Assembly: GCA_003443635.1 (NCBI GenBank)
Contig: CP031964.1
Coordinates: 1,334,321 to 1,398,320, forward strand
DNA: 64,000 bases
Direction: 5' to 3'
Source of the DNA: Flavobacteriaceae bacterium
GTDB taxonomy: Bacteria; Bacteroidota; Bacteroidia; Flavobacteriales; Flavobacteriaceae
Within the stretch, counting starts at the first letter, position 1; each line of letters begins with the position of its first letter. A program made the translations under genes and the position numbers. Below are positions 32,126-41,631 of the stretch, piece after piece. The notes under the pieces were generated by a model. That model ran no database searches. It saw nothing but the letters and a program-made list of their open reading frames with translations, and was not told the DNA's origin.

Positions 32126-33369
32126 TGCAAGCCGAAATAATTACCATTGGTGATGAAATTCTTATTGGTCAGATCGTAGACTCTAATTCTGCATTTATTG
32201 GTAGAGAACTTAATAAAATTGGAGTTTCTGTTTACCAAATTACTTCTGTTCAGGACGATCAAACACATATTTTAAAAGCGCTTGAAGAAGCTGAAAATAA
32301 TGTAGATATAATTATTGTAACAGGAGGACTAGGTCCAACCAAAGACGATATTACAAAAACGACATTAACCAAATATTTTGATGATACTTTAGTACAAAAT
32401 GAAGTCGCATTAGAGAATATTAAATCTATTTGGAAACAATACAAAATACCACTTACCCAAGTTAATATAGACCAAGCACTAATACCCTCAAAAGCAGAAA
32501 TGCTTTTAAATAAGTTTGGAAGTGCACCAGGTATATGGATTAATAAAAACGATAAAGTATTTATCTCGTTACCAGGAGTACCTTTTGAAATGAAGGCATT
32601 AATTACTGATGCGGTGATACCTAAATTAAGAGCAACTTATAAACTCCCTTTTATTTATCATAAAACCTTATTAGTTTATGGGATAGGAGAGAGTATGCTT
32701 GCAGAGAAAATCGCTAGTTGGGAAGATAATCTACCAAAATTTATAAAACTTGCCTATTTACCTAATTTGGGAAGCGTGCGTTTAAGATTATCTGCAAAAG
32801 GATTGAAAAAAGAAACAGTCTTAACAGAAATAGATGATCAATTAGAAAAACTAACGCCACTTTTAGAAGGCATATTTTTTAGTTTTGAAGAAAGCGAATC
32901 TGCTGAGGTTTTATTAGGGCAACAATTAACTCAACTTAAAAAAACAATAACCACTGCAGAAAGTTGTACAGGAGGCAAAATAGCAGAACGTATTACTGCA
33001 AATTCTGGTGCTTCTGCTTATTTTAAAGGAGGGCTAGTGACCTATGCAACACAATCTAAAATTGATGTGCTAAAAGTAGATGCCTCATTAATAGAAAAAC
33101 ATTCAGTAGTAAGTAAACAAGTGGCAGAAGCTATGGCTTTAAATGCGAAAGCATTGTTTAATACAGATTATGCTATTGCTACAACAGGAGAAGCAGGTCC
33201 AACAAAAGGAGATTCTAATGCAGAAGTAGGTACTGTTTTTATTGCATTAGCAACCCCAGAAAATGTTATCGTTAAAGAATTTAATTTAGGGCAGCCACGT
33301 TTTAAAGTTATTAATAAAGCAGTTAATAAAGCCTTTGAAATGTTGCAGAAAGAAATTTTAAAAAATTGA
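32125..33369 (+). CDS. cinA: CinA-like protein (competence/damage-inducible, pyridine nucleotide recycling)
   Basis: A 414-residue two-domain protein. The N-terminal MoCF-type domain (1-165) begins AEIITIGDEILIGQIVDSNS and has VTGGLGPTKDDITK and PGVPFEMKAL. The C-terminal nicotinamide-nucleotide amidohydrolase domain (about 260-414) has TTAESCTGGKIAERIT, YFKGGLVTYATQ and ATTGEAGPTKG. It deamidates NMN and hydrolyses ADP-ribose in characterised members. The one-base overlap with the HPt gene and its place at the end of the run suggest co-transcription. Confidence 0.95.
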   Translation: MQAEIITIGDEILIGQIVDSNSAFIGRELNKIGVSVYQITSVQDDQTHILKALEEAENNVDIIIVTGGLGPTKDDITKTTLTKYFDDTLVQNEVALENIKSIWKQYKIPLTQVNIDQALIPSKAEMLLNKFGSAPGIWINKNDKVFISLPGVPFEMKALITDAVIPKLRATYKLPFIYHKTLLVYGIGESMLAEKIASWEDNLPKFIKLAYLPNLGSVRLRLSAKGLKKETVLTEIDDQLEKLTPLLEGIFFSFEESESAEVLLGQQLTQLKKTITTAESCTGGKIAERITANSGASAYFKGGLVTYATQSKIDVLKVDASLIEKHSVVSKQVAEAMALNAKALFNTDYAIATTGEAGPTKGDSNAEVGTVFIALATPENVIVKEFNLGQPRFKVINKAVNKAFEMLQKEILKN

Positions 33370-33379
33370 CATATTTAAT

Positions 33380-33409
33380 TTGCCAACTATTAAAGAATTT
33401 GTAAATTTG
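33380..33409 (+). promoter_or_regulatory. Two-box flavobacterial promoter before rpmB
   Basis: TTG at 33380-33382 and TAAATTTG at 33402-33409 are separated by 19 bases, as expected for the -33/-7 promoter of Bacteroidota. The start codon of rpmB follows 42 bases after the -7 box, leaving a short leader. Confidence 0.7.
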
Positions 33410-33451
33410 CACCTCGTTTAAAAATAACAACATTTTTTAAAGTTAGATATA

Positions 33452-33688
33452 ATGTCAAGAGTTTGTGAACTTACAGGAAAAAAAGCGATGGTTGGTAACA
33501 ACGTTTCGCATGCATTAAACAGAACTAAGCGTAAATTTAATGCAAACCTTATTAAAAAACGTTTCTACATTCCGGAAGAGGATAATTGGATAACTTTAAA
33601 AGTATCTACATCAGCATTAAAAACGATTAATAAAATTGGTATTTCTGCTGCGATTAAAGAAGCTAAATCTAAAGGATTTTTAAAATAA
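33452..33688 (+). CDS. rpmB: 50S ribosomal protein L28
   Basis: A 78-residue L28 (bL28). SRVCELTGKKAMVGNNVSHA is the standard N-terminus, TKRKFNANL the core, and LKVSTSALKTINKIG the C-terminal helix. It is a structural protein of the large ribosomal subunit. It is first of a three-gene unit with rpmG and DUF4295, 26 bases before rpmG. Confidence 0.97.
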   Translation: MSRVCELTGKKAMVGNNVSHALNRTKRKFNANLIKKRFYIPEEDNWITLKVSTSALKTINKIGISAAIKEAKSKGFLK

Positions 33689-33714
33689 AAGCCTAATAGT
33701 TAAAGATAAGTACA

Positions 33715-33897
33715 ATGGCAAAAAAAGGAAATAGAGTTCAAGTAATATTAGAATGTACAGAGCATAAAGCATCTGGACAACCAGGAACTTCTAGATATAT
33801 TACAACTAAAAATAAAAAGAATACGCCAGACAGAATGGAGATTAAAAAATTTAATCCAATTCTTAAACGTATGACTGTTCATAAAGAAATTAAATAA
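33715..33897 (+). CDS. rpmG: 50S ribosomal protein L33
   Basis: A 60-residue L33 (bL33): [17 protein letters not shown] and [15 protein letters not shown] are typical. Only one Cys remains of the usual zinc-ribbon positions, the Cys-minus form. It is a structural protein of the large subunit, 26 bases after rpmB. Confidence 0.96.
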   Translation: MAKKGNRVQVILECTEHKASGQPGTSRYITTKNKKNTPDRMEIKKFNPILKRMTVHKEIK

Positions 33898-33950
33898 TTA
33901 GAAATTTTATAACCTATAAAGTTTAAAGTTTCAAATAACGCATAAGAATT

Positions 33951-34103
33951 ATGGCAAAGAAATCAGTAGCATCATTACAAACAGGATCTAAAAGATTAAC
34001 AAAAGCAATCAAGATGGTAAAATCACCAAAATCTGGAGCTTATATGTTTGTAGAATCGATAATGAGTCCAGACCAAGTAAACGACTTTCTTAATAAAAAA
34101 TAG
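33951..34103 (+). CDS. DUF4295 small basic protein, probable ribosome component
   Basis: A 50-residue basic protein, MAKKSVASLQTGSKRLTKAI...MFVESIMSPDQVNDFLNKK, that ends at TAG 34101-34103. It follows rpmG by 53 bases, an arrangement conserved in Bacteroidota. I recall a protein of this kind being reported as an additional large-subunit ribosomal protein in Flavobacterium; that is memory, not checked. The Lys/Arg content and genomic place support an RNA-binding role in the ribosome. Confidence 0.85.
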   Translation: MAKKSVASLQTGSKRLTKAIKMVKSPKSGAYMFVESIMSPDQVNDFLNKK

Positions 34104-34125
34104 TCATACTTCGCACAAGATATTT

Positions 34126-34155
34126 AAAGCTGCTTTCTTATAGAGAGCAGCTTTT
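34126..34155 (+). terminator. Terminator after the L28-L33-DUF4295 unit
   Basis: AAAGCTGCT (34126-34134) pairs with AGCAGCTTT (34146-34154), extended inward with one mismatch and followed by a T-rich run. It separates this unit from ftsY. Confidence 0.78.
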
Positions 34156-34320
34156 ATTTTATATTTACGTCACATTTTTATGACAAATCTTCCGACTCAT
34201 TAAATGGGCAAGAAAATTGTTATATAATTATGACGTTTTCAGGTTAATAAGCATGATGAAACTTTTTAAATTGAAGAGCGACAAAAGTTTAATAACACAA
34301 TAAAACCAACGGCAACACAA

Positions 34321-35274
34321 ATGAGTTTTTTTAAAAAGATATTCTCTTCAGAGAAAAAAGAAACACTAGATAAAGGTTTAGAAAAATCTAAATCCTCCTT
34401 TTTTTCGAAATTAAATAAAGCTGTAGCAGGTAAATCTAAAGTAGACGATGAAGTTTTAGATAACTTGGAAGAAGTTTTAGTTACAAGCGATGTAGGAGTA
34501 AATACAACACTTAAGGTAATAGATCGTATTGAAGATCGCGTTGCAAAAGATAAATATTTAGGAACTTCTGAACTTAATCAGATTTTACGAGAAGAGATTG
34601 CTGGACTTTTATCAGAAACTAATTCTGGTGAAGCTACAGAATTTTCAATCCCAAAAACAGGCACACCTCATGTTATTATGGTAGTGGGAGTTAATGGTGT
34701 TGGAAAAACAACTACTATTGGTAAATTAGCTTATCAGTTTAAAAAGCAAGGTTTAAATGTAGTCTTAGGCGCAGGAGATACCTTTAGAGCAGCTGCTATA
34801 GATCAATTACAAGTTTGGGCAGAACGTGTAGGAGTACCTATCGTTAAACAAGATATGGGAAGTGATCCAGCTTCGGTTGCTTTTGATGCTTTAGAATCTG
34901 GGGTGGCCCAAAATGCAGATGTTATTATTATAGATACAGCAGGGCGTCTTCATAATAAAGTAAATTTAATGAACGAGCTTACTAAAGTAAAGCGTGTGAT
35001 GCAAAAAGTAATAGGTGATGCACCACATGATGTATTACTAGTGTTAGATGGTTCTACAGGGCAAAATGCTTTTGAGCAAGCAAAACAATTTACTGCAGCT
35101 ACAGAAGTATCTTCATTAGCAGTTACTAAATTAGATGGAACAGCAAAAGGAGGTGTCGTAATAGGGATTAGTGATGAGTTTCAAATTCCAGTAAAATACA
35201 TAGGTGTAGGTGAGGGTATAGAAGACCTTCAAGTATTTAATAAATATGAATTTGTAGATTCATTTTTCAAGTAA
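34321..35274 (+). CDS. ftsY: Signal recognition particle receptor FtsY
   Basis: A 317-residue SRP GTPase. A short acidic A region (1-30) and N domain (to about 105) precede the G domain. Visible are GVNGVGKTTT (123-132, G1), DTFRAAAIDQL (G2), IIDTAGR (G3) and TKLDGTAKGG (G4). It docks ribosome-SRP complexes at the membrane for YidC/SecYEG insertion. The A region is short, as in Bacteroidota. The leader upstream is about 160 bases and holds no obvious promoter box. Confidence 0.98.
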   Translation: MSFFKKIFSSEKKETLDKGLEKSKSSFFSKLNKAVAGKSKVDDEVLDNLEEVLVTSDVGVNTTLKVIDRIEDRVAKDKYLGTSELNQILREEIAGLLSETNSGEATEFSIPKTGTPHVIMVVGVNGVGKTTTIGKLAYQFKKQGLNVVLGAGDTFRAAAIDQLQVWAERVGVPIVKQDMGSDPASVAFDALESGVAQNADVIIIDTAGRLHNKVNLMNELTKVKRVMQKVIGDAPHDVLLVLDGSTGQNAFEQAKQFTAATEVSSLAVTKLDGTAKGGVVIGISDEFQIPVKYIGVGEGIEDLQVFNKYEFVDSFFK

Positions 35275-35295
35275 ATTCTAACCTGAATAGATATT

Positions 35296-35329
35296 AAAAA
35301 GCTAGTTTATATTAATAAACTAGCTTTTT
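35296..35329. terminator. Terminator after ftsY
   Basis: AAAAAGCTAGTTTAT (35296-35310) pairs perfectly with ATAAACTAGCTTTTT (35315-35329) with a 4-base loop, 21 bases past the stop. Confidence 0.92.
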
Positions 35330-35402
35330 CTTTTAACAACAATATTTATTACTTTAGTCGGCTTAGTAATAAACCATATAATCCTTTTTAATTCAATCTA
35401 AA

Positions 35403-37061
35403 ATGAAAAAACTAATTTTATTATTTCTTGTTGTATTTACAATTGTATCATGTAAAAAAGATACTAAACAAACTGAAGAAATACCAGAAGATGCTAAAAT
35501 TGAAGCAAGTGATATTGAAGTTAAAGATTTTAGAGAATTTAAAGTATTAGATTCAAAATACATCACTTCAAGTGATGTCATGAAAACTGTTGAAAGTGAC
35601 TTAAAAGGATTTACAGAAGAAGATTATAACCGTCTAAAAGGTTTAATTATAGACAAAGATATTCCAAGACTTCAAAATCATATTTTAACAGGAAGATTAA
35701 CTTATGAAAACTTAACAAAATTCTATTTATACAGAATTAAAAAGTATGACAGAAATAATGAGTTATCATTAAACTCTATAATAGCTTTAAATCCAGATGC
35801 AATTAAAATAGCAAAGCAAAAAGATGCAGAACTTAAAGCATCTCCAAAAGAGATGAATCAATTAAAATATTCAGTTTTTGGGATGCCAATTTTATTAAAA
35901 GACAATATTAATACAGAGGGGATGATGACCACTGCTGGTGCTGCTGCTTTAGAAAATAATAATGTAGGAGACGCTTTTGTTGTAGAACGTTTAAAAGCTA
36001 ATGGAGCTATTATTTTAGGGAAGGCTAATTTAAGTGAATGGGCTTATTTTTTCTGTGGTGATTGTCCAAGTGGTTATAGTGCCATAGGTGGACAAACGTT
36101 AAATCCATATGGGAGACGTATTTTTGATACAGGAGGTTCTAGCTCAGGAAGTGGTGTTTCTGCTACAGCTAATTTTGCTGTTGCGGCTATTGGTAGTGAA
36201 ACAGCAGGTTCTATTTTGTCACCGGCAAGTAGTAACTCGGCAGTAGGCATAAAACCAACTATTGGTTTATTGAGTAGAGGAGGAGTTGTACCAATTTCTA
36301 GCACCTTAGATACTACTGGACCAATTACTAAAAATGTTATAGATAATGCGATCGTATTATCAGCGATGACCGGTAAAGATGCTAAAGACAGTGCATCGTT
36401 TACAAATCATGGAGACGGGTTTAATTATGCCAGCAATCTTGATCTAGATTTAAAAGGAAAACGTTTTGGAGCTATTAAAGGATTAATGACAGATACATTA
36501 TATGTTAATGCAGTTAATAATTTAAAAGAGTTAGGTGCCGAAGTTATTGAAATAGAACAAGAACAAGTTGATCTTCCTGAATTTACAAGATTTCTAACTG
36601 CAGAGATGAAAATCGATCTACCTAGCTACTTTGAAAATTATGGAGATAAAAGCTTGAATCTTAAAAACGCAAAAGATGTGGTTACATTTAATAATCAGGA
36701 TTCTTTAAAATCTGCACCTTATGGACAACGTTTATTTAAAGGTATTGTAGCAGAAACTGCAACAACTAAAGAGTTAGAAGCAATGAGAGATTTATTACGT
36801 ACTAACGGACGTAAATTTTTTGATACACCAATGAATGCTCATAATTTAGATGGTGTATTATCTATTAATAATTTTCATGCTGGTTTTGCAGCAGTAGCTT
36901 TGTACCCTGCTATAACAGTACCTATGGGTTATAGAGATAATGGACAACCAAGAGGATTAACATTTATAGCTAAACCTAAAGAAGAGCTTAAATTATTGAG
37001 CTGGGCTAATGCATACGAACGCGCTTCAAAAATGAGAATTTCCCCAAAAAATTATAATTAA
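35403..37061 (+). CDS. Amidase signature family lipoprotein
   Basis: A 552-residue exported amidase. The N-terminus KKLILLFLVVFTIVSCKK is a lipoprotein signal with Cys17. The amidase signature is intact: Lys166 in MPILLKDNINTEG, the cis-Ser in GGSSSGSGVSA (244-254) and the nucleophile Ser270 in GSETAGSIL. It hydrolyses amide bonds; secreted relatives act on peptides or N-acyl compounds, the substrate here being unknown. It stands alone, bounded by hairpins on both sides. Confidence 0.93.
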   Translation: MKKLILLFLVVFTIVSCKKDTKQTEEIPEDAKIEASDIEVKDFREFKVLDSKYITSSDVMKTVESDLKGFTEEDYNRLKGLIIDKDIPRLQNHILTGRLTYENLTKFYLYRIKKYDRNNELSLNSIIALNPDAIKIAKQKDAELKASPKEMNQLKYSVFGMPILLKDNINTEGMMTTAGAAALENNNVGDAFVVERLKANGAIILGKANLSEWAYFFCGDCPSGYSAIGGQTLNPYGRRIFDTGGSSSGSGVSATANFAVAAIGSETAGSILSPASSNSAVGIKPTIGLLSRGGVVPISSTLDTTGPITKNVIDNAIVLSAMTGKDAKDSASFTNHGDGFNYASNLDLDLKGKRFGAIKGLMTDTLYVNAVNNLKELGAEVIEIEQEQVDLPEFTRFLTAEMKIDLPSYFENYGDKSLNLKNAKDVVTFNNQDSLKSAPYGQRLFKGIVAETATTKELEAMRDLLRTNGRKFFDTPMNAHNLDGVLSINNFHAGFAAVALYPAITVPMGYRDNGQPRGLTFIAKPKEELKLLSWANAYERASKMRISPKNYN

Positions 37062-37090
37062 AACGTTAGATATAATAATTAAATCTTATT

Positions 37091-37130
37091 AAAAAATGCC
37101 ATTTTAAGCTACCTTATAATGGCATTTTTT
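37091..37130. terminator. Terminator after the amidase gene
   Basis: AAAAAATGCCATT (37091-37103) pairs perfectly with AATGGCATTTTTT (37118-37130), loop 14 bases. Confidence 0.88.
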
Positions 37131-37181
37131 AGCTTTAAGATATATCCGTTATAAATAATTATACCAAACAAATTTAGGTTG

Positions 37182-37189
37182 TATCTTTG
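37182..37189 (+). promoter_or_regulatory. Flavobacterial -7 box before rimO
   Basis: TATCTTTG fits TAnnTTTG, 19 bases before the ATG at 37209. Confidence 0.55.
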
Positions 37190-37208
37190 CAGCTCGATAA
37201 ATTGAGGT

Positions 37209-38510
37209 ATGCGAACAAAATCACTAAAAAAGAATAAGATTAACGTAGTAACACTAGGTTGTAGTAAAAATGTTTACGATAGTGAAGTGTTAATGGGACA
37301 GCTTAAAGCAAATAACAAAGAAGTTGTACATGAAGAAGAAGGTAATATTGTAGTGATAAATACTTGCGGATTTATTAATAATGCTAAAGAAGAAAGCGTT
37401 AATACCATTTTAGAATACGTTAAAAAGAAAGAAGAAGGAGATGTAGATAAAGTGTTTGTAACAGGATGTTTAAGCGAACGATATAAACCTGATTTGCAAA
37501 AAGAGATCCCAAATGTTGACCAATACTTTGGAACCACAGAGTTACCAGGTTTATTAAAAGTTTTAGGAGCAGACTATAAACACGAACTTATAGGAGAACG
37601 CTTAACAACAACTCCTAAAAACTACGCATATTTAAAAATCGCTGAAGGTTGTGATCGCCCATGTAGTTTTTGTGCTATTCCATTAATGCGAGGGAAACAT
37701 AAATCGACCCCTATTGAAGAATTAGTAGTTGAAGCTGAAAAATTAGCGGCTAATGGAGTAAAAGAATTAATTCTGATAGCTCAGGATTTAACCTATTACG
37801 GATTAGATCTATACAAAAAACGAAACCTTGCCGAACTACTTGAAGCTTTAGTAAAAGTTGAAGGAATCGAATGGATTCGTTTACATTATGCGTTTCCGAC
37901 AGGTTTCCCGATGGATGTGTTAGATGTTATGAATCGTGAACCTAAAATATGTAACTATTTAGATATTCCGCTACAGCATATTTCAGATTCTATATTAAAA
38001 AGTATGCGTCGTGGAACTACAAAGGAAAAAACTACTAAACTGCTTAAACAATTTAGAGCTACCGTTCCAGATATGACAATTAGAACGACTTTAATTGTTG
38101 GTTATCCAGGAGAAACAGAAGAAGATTATCAAACGCTTAAAAACTGGGTTCAAGATATGCGATTTGAACGTTTAGGGTGTTTTACCTATTCTCACGAAGA
38201 AAATACGCATGCATATAATTTAGAAGATGACGTGCCAAAAGAAGTGAAACAAGAACGTGCCAACGAGATTATGGAAATTCAATCTCAAATCTCTTGGGAA
38301 CTTAATCAGCAAAAAATAGGGAAAGAGTTTAAAATAGTTATCGACCGTAAGGAAGGTGATTACTTTGTAGGGCGTACTGAATTTGATTCACCAGACGTAG
38401 ATAATGAAGTTTTAATAAATGCTTCAGAAACTTACCTTAAAACGGGGGAATTTGCTAAAGTTAAAGTTACAGATGCATCAGATTTTGATTTGTATGCAGA
38501 AGTAATTTGA
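37209..38510 (+). CDS. rimO: Ribosomal protein S12 methylthiotransferase RimO
   Basis: A 433-residue radical-SAM methylthiotransferase, normal length. The N-terminal UPF0004 domain shows TLGCSKNVYDSEV and INTCGFI with iron-sulfur cysteines. The radical-SAM core has AEGCDRPCSFCAIPLMRG with the CxxxCxxC cluster. The last 65 residues form the TRAM domain. It attaches a methylthio group to Asp of ribosomal protein S12 (bS12/uS12). RGKHKS and the rest favour RimO over MiaB. Confidence 0.95.
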   Translation: MRTKSLKKNKINVVTLGCSKNVYDSEVLMGQLKANNKEVVHEEEGNIVVINTCGFINNAKEESVNTILEYVKKKEEGDVDKVFVTGCLSERYKPDLQKEIPNVDQYFGTTELPGLLKVLGADYKHELIGERLTTTPKNYAYLKIAEGCDRPCSFCAIPLMRGKHKSTPIEELVVEAEKLAANGVKELILIAQDLTYYGLDLYKKRNLAELLEALVKVEGIEWIRLHYAFPTGFPMDVLDVMNREPKICNYLDIPLQHISDSILKSMRRGTTKEKTTKLLKQFRATVPDMTIRTTLIVGYPGETEEDYQTLKNWVQDMRFERLGCFTYSHEENTHAYNLEDDVPKEVKQERANEIMEIQSQISWELNQQKIGKEFKIVIDRKEGDYFVGRTEFDSPDVDNEVLINASETYLKTGEFAKVKVTDASDFDLYAEVI

Positions 38511-38541
38511 TTAATCCTAAATATAGTTAACGAATCTTTGT

Positions 38542-38766
38542 TTACTTGCTATTTTTTATATAATTAAGGAGTAATTTAAAAATAACTACTGTAGAAGTTC
38601 CCATTAAGAGTAGTACGATACTGTTTTTGCTTTGGAAAAGGGTTTCTGTAAATAAATCAGTTACAACTAGAGCCAATAAGGTAATCCCAATAAACCATAA
38701 CGAAATAAATACAATTAATTGTTTTCTTGAAGGATTGTTGATCCAGATGTTTTTTATTTCTTTCAT
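38542..38766 (-). CDS. Small two-helix membrane protein, unknown
   Basis: A 74-residue protein with two hydrophobic segments (about 17-37 and 47-65) joined by a short loop, and basic residues at both ends. I do not recognise a family. It is convergent with rimO and has AT-rich flanks, so expression is uncertain, but the length and helix pattern look like a real flavobacterial small membrane protein. Confidence 0.55.
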   Translation of the reverse strand: MKEIKNIWINNPSRKQLIVFISLWFIGITLLALVVTDLFTETLFQSKNSIVLLLMGTSTVVIFKLLLNYIKNSK

Positions 38767-38836
38767 AGCTTTAATAAAACTTTAATGCAACAGTAAGACG
38801 ATTTTATATAATATTGTTACATTATTTTATAAAAAT

Positions 38837-39580
38837 TCACAACGTTTTTTTAAACCACTCTATTATTTCATTATTCAGATTTTGATTAGCTTTTAAGATA
38901 TGAGCGCCGTGCTGATTTCCTTCAGCAATAACTATTTTTCGTTCCCTAGAAGTTTTTGCATATAATTCTTCAGCCCATTTTTTGCGTAACCCACCTTGCT
39001 CATTTTTTGAAGCAATATGAAATGCATTTTTTAGTTTAATAGGTGCTTTATTACCACTTAAATTTTGTGCAGCAGAAGTTTTTGAAGATAGAGAAACTAT
39101 AGATTTTACTCCATATTTGGAATCGGAAGCAGCTACACAAGCTAAATTAGCGCCTACTGAAGCTCCCATAATTCCAATACGTTTGGTATTAATACGCTTA
39201 TCATTATGTAAAAAGTTAATTGCAGCTTGTAAATCTAATGGTGCTCTATTGGGGTTATTAAATAAGTCAAAAATGTCTCCTTTGTCTTTTGATGATTTAC
39301 CATGTTGTCTGATATCATAAGCTAATATTGCGTATCCTTCTTTTATGAGTCTATCGGTTATAGATAAACCTAACCATTCTTGTTTTGAAGAACCACCTTG
39401 ATGAATTAGTATAATAGCAGGGTAATTTTCAACTTTAGTTTGCGGTATTAAATAAGTAGCACTTATAGTTTGATTATCTTTTGTGTTAAAGTTTATTTCT
39501 GAAGTATTATTAACTTGTGCACCTAAGGCAATTAAAAATGTAATTGATAATATAAATGCAAGTGATATTTTACGAGTCAT
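38837..39580 (-). CDS. Secreted alpha/beta hydrolase (dienelactone hydrolase-like)
   Basis: A 247-residue exported hydrolase (signal about 1-21, ending LGAQ). Strand AIILIHQGGSSKQEW supplies the oxyanion HxG-type loop. The nucleophile elbow is GIMGASVGANLAC with Ser near 141. Asp of AYDIRQHGKSS precedes it, and the C-terminal His lies in EGNQHGAHIL. It acts on an unknown ester or lactone. It precedes (minus strand) nothing closely coupled; about 70 bases separate it from the small membrane protein. Confidence 0.88.
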   Translation of the reverse strand: MTRKISLAFILSITFLIALGAQVNNTSEINFNTKDNQTISATYLIPQTKVENYPAIILIHQGGSSKQEWLGLSITDRLIKEGYAILAYDIRQHGKSSKDKGDIFDLFNNPNRAPLDLQAAINFLHNDKRINTKRIGIMGASVGANLACVAASDSKYGVKSIVSLSSKTSAAQNLSGNKAPIKLKNAFHIASKNEQGGLRKKWAEELYAKTSRERKIVIAEGNQHGAHILKANQNLNNEIIEWFKKTL

Positions 39581-39677
39581 AAATTTATAATATTGAAAGT
39601 TATGTTTAAGTTTAAAATATAATTTCCAATATTAACGTAATAGATAATAATTCACTGTTAATTAAAGTTAAAGAGTG

Positions 39678-40289
39678 TTAATTGCTAGAAAATTGTTTTT
39701 CACAAAAGATCTTCCAAAATATATATTCCCCATTTGGCAGTTCGGGATTTTCTATCTTTCCTTCCCAATTAAAACCTTGATGAGTTATATTATAAAACGT
39801 AAGAACACTAGTAGCAGATTTCCCATTAGGTGTTTTAGTTTCTCGTTTTAAAACTATGTTTTCATCTTCTTTACGACCAGTCCATGTACTGGGTATAGCA
39901 CTTAAATTAGGTGTGAAATAGCTCACGTACCACTGCTTATTTGTTTTGTCGTAAGAACGAATACTCGTAAAATATGAAGGATTATCTTTATTGCCAAACC
40001 ACCCTTCATCCTGAACACCATTACCATTCATAATATACTTCCATCTCCATTTTAAAGATAAAGTATCTGCCCATTTTCCATCAGCTTGTCGAGAAACACT
40101 TTTGCAGTCACAAACACCAATTAGTTTGTCAAAATCATTAGTAGGAGCAATTTTACTTGTACTTAATCTACCATAAGGAAGGTTTTTTGAAGGTTCATCT
40201 TTAAACCAAGATTTTGGAAACGACTCGCTTTGCGAATATGTAAATAAGCTGCTTAATAAGAACATGATAAAATAATGATTTACTTTCAT
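39678..40289 (-). CDS. Secreted lipocalin-like protein of unknown function (DUF1579-like)
   Basis: A 203-residue exported protein (signal about 1-20). FDKLIGVCDCKSVSRQADGK, LKWRWKYIMNG, SYDKTNKQWYVSYF and LTFYNITHQGFNWEGKI give a run of amphipathic beta strands with many Trp residues, resembling a lipocalin-type barrel of the DUF1579 kind. No catalytic motif is present. It lies upstream of the hydrolase at 38837 (98-base gap), possibly co-transcribed. Confidence 0.62.
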   Translation of the reverse strand: MKVNHYFIMFLLSSLFTYSQSESFPKSWFKDEPSKNLPYGRLSTSKIAPTNDFDKLIGVCDCKSVSRQADGKWADTLSLKWRWKYIMNGNGVQDEGWFGNKDNPSYFTSIRSYDKTNKQWYVSYFTPNLSAIPSTWTGRKEDENIVLKRETKTPNGKSATSVLTFYNITHQGFNWEGKIENPELPNGEYIFWKIFCEKQFSSN

Positions 40290-40384
40290 AATAACTGTTT
40301 GTTTAAGATTGTAAACTCAAAACAAAAGTATTTTTAGATTAAAGCTGTTAACTTTTAGAAGCAAGCTTTATTTTTTTGAAATTA

Positions 40385-41485
40385 TTATGAATGAGCAGAA
40401 ATAAAATCTGTAGGAGCACATTGTTCAAACTTTTTAAAAGCTTTATAAAAAGACACTCTATTGTTAAACCCAACCGAATAAGCAATCTGGTTAATATTTA
40501 AATCTTTATTTTTTTGAAGTAATAATGTTTTAGCATCATTAATACGATATTGATTAATATAATCGAAAAACGATAAGTGAAAATGTTCATTAATAACTTG
40601 AGACATGTGATGTCTAGGCAGATTAAGATGTTTTGCCAAACTGATTAATTTTAAATCGTTTTCTAAATATGGCTTTTCTTCAATCATTAACAACGCAAGT
40701 TGTTCTTTAAGTTCTAAAGACCTTGAATGTGGTAAGCCAGTTTTTTGATATTTAATAAATGGCAATACCTTTTGCATTGGAAGCCCATTAAAAACATCAG
40801 GCTGCATAACCCCGAAATAAGTTACAAATCCAATAAAAAAGATAATGATATAACCAATAAAATAATCATTCTGTGTAGTGATTAAATCAAGAGATAATAA
40901 AATAAAATAAGAGACGAAAGCTATCCAATAACCAAAAAATGACCCTATAAAAACCTTTAACCAAATCTTTTTATTAGTATTTAATATTGTATTGTTCTTT
41001 TTGAAAAGTAAAATTGTAGCAATACCATAAATAAGTAATTGTATAACAATTATCCAACTCAAGTATTTAGGAGTATAACCAAAATCTGACCAACTGCCAT
41101 TAGTAACAACTGATAGTTTATTATCTGCATTTAAAATATATAATGGCCATCTGCCTATAAGTATAAATAGAAAAGGAATGAAATGTAAAGCATTAATGTA
41201 TGTTAATGATTTTCCTTTTATAACACGCCTTATATATAAATAAAATAATGGACCATAAGACACCCAAGGAAAATAAACTGTATAAAATAAGTGAATATAA
41301 GTTTTGGTATACATTAACTCAGACCAATAAAAACAGTTAGAAATAATATTATACGAAAACAATAATAAATAAACACCAAGCAGTTTGTTTGCGATGTTAT
41401 CACCTTTCTTTTTTATAAAGAAAAAACCAGACATCAGTAGCCCTAAAAAGGAAAAGAATAAGAAGATGATTTCAAAAAAGTTCAT
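40385..41485 (-). CDS. Membrane-anchored AraC-family transcriptional regulator
   Basis: A 366-residue protein with about seven hydrophobic segments in residues 1-235 and an AraC/XylS domain at about 265-366. LISLAKHLNLPRHHMSQVIN and INQIAYSVGFNNRVSFYKAF are the two helix-turn-helices of AraC. The VGFNNRVSFYKAFKK signature is strong. It likely senses a signal in the membrane and controls nearby genes, possibly the secreted hydrolase pair downstream (inference). Confidence 0.92.
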   Translation of the reverse strand: MNFFEIIFLFFSFLGLLMSGFFFIKKKGDNIANKLLGVYLLLFSYNIISNCFYWSELMYTKTYIHLFYTVYFPWVSYGPLFYLYIRRVIKGKSLTYINALHFIPFLFILIGRWPLYILNADNKLSVVTNGSWSDFGYTPKYLSWIIVIQLLIYGIATILLFKKNNTILNTNKKIWLKVFIGSFFGYWIAFVSYFILLSLDLITTQNDYFIGYIIIFFIGFVTYFGVMQPDVFNGLPMQKVLPFIKYQKTGLPHSRSLELKEQLALLMIEEKPYLENDLKLISLAKHLNLPRHHMSQVINEHFHLSFFDYINQYRINDAKTLLLQKNKDLNINQIAYSVGFNNRVSFYKAFKKFEQCAPTDFISAHS

Positions 41486-41631
41486 AGCTAAATTTAAGAA
41501 TACAAATTTAAAAGATATCCTTTTTTAGATGTAAACCTTTGTAAGCAAAACAAATTAAGCTTGAAAAAAATACGATTTATTGTAGAATTTTATTTTTAAA
41601 ATAATAACCCTTCTCCTGAAGTTATATTTGT

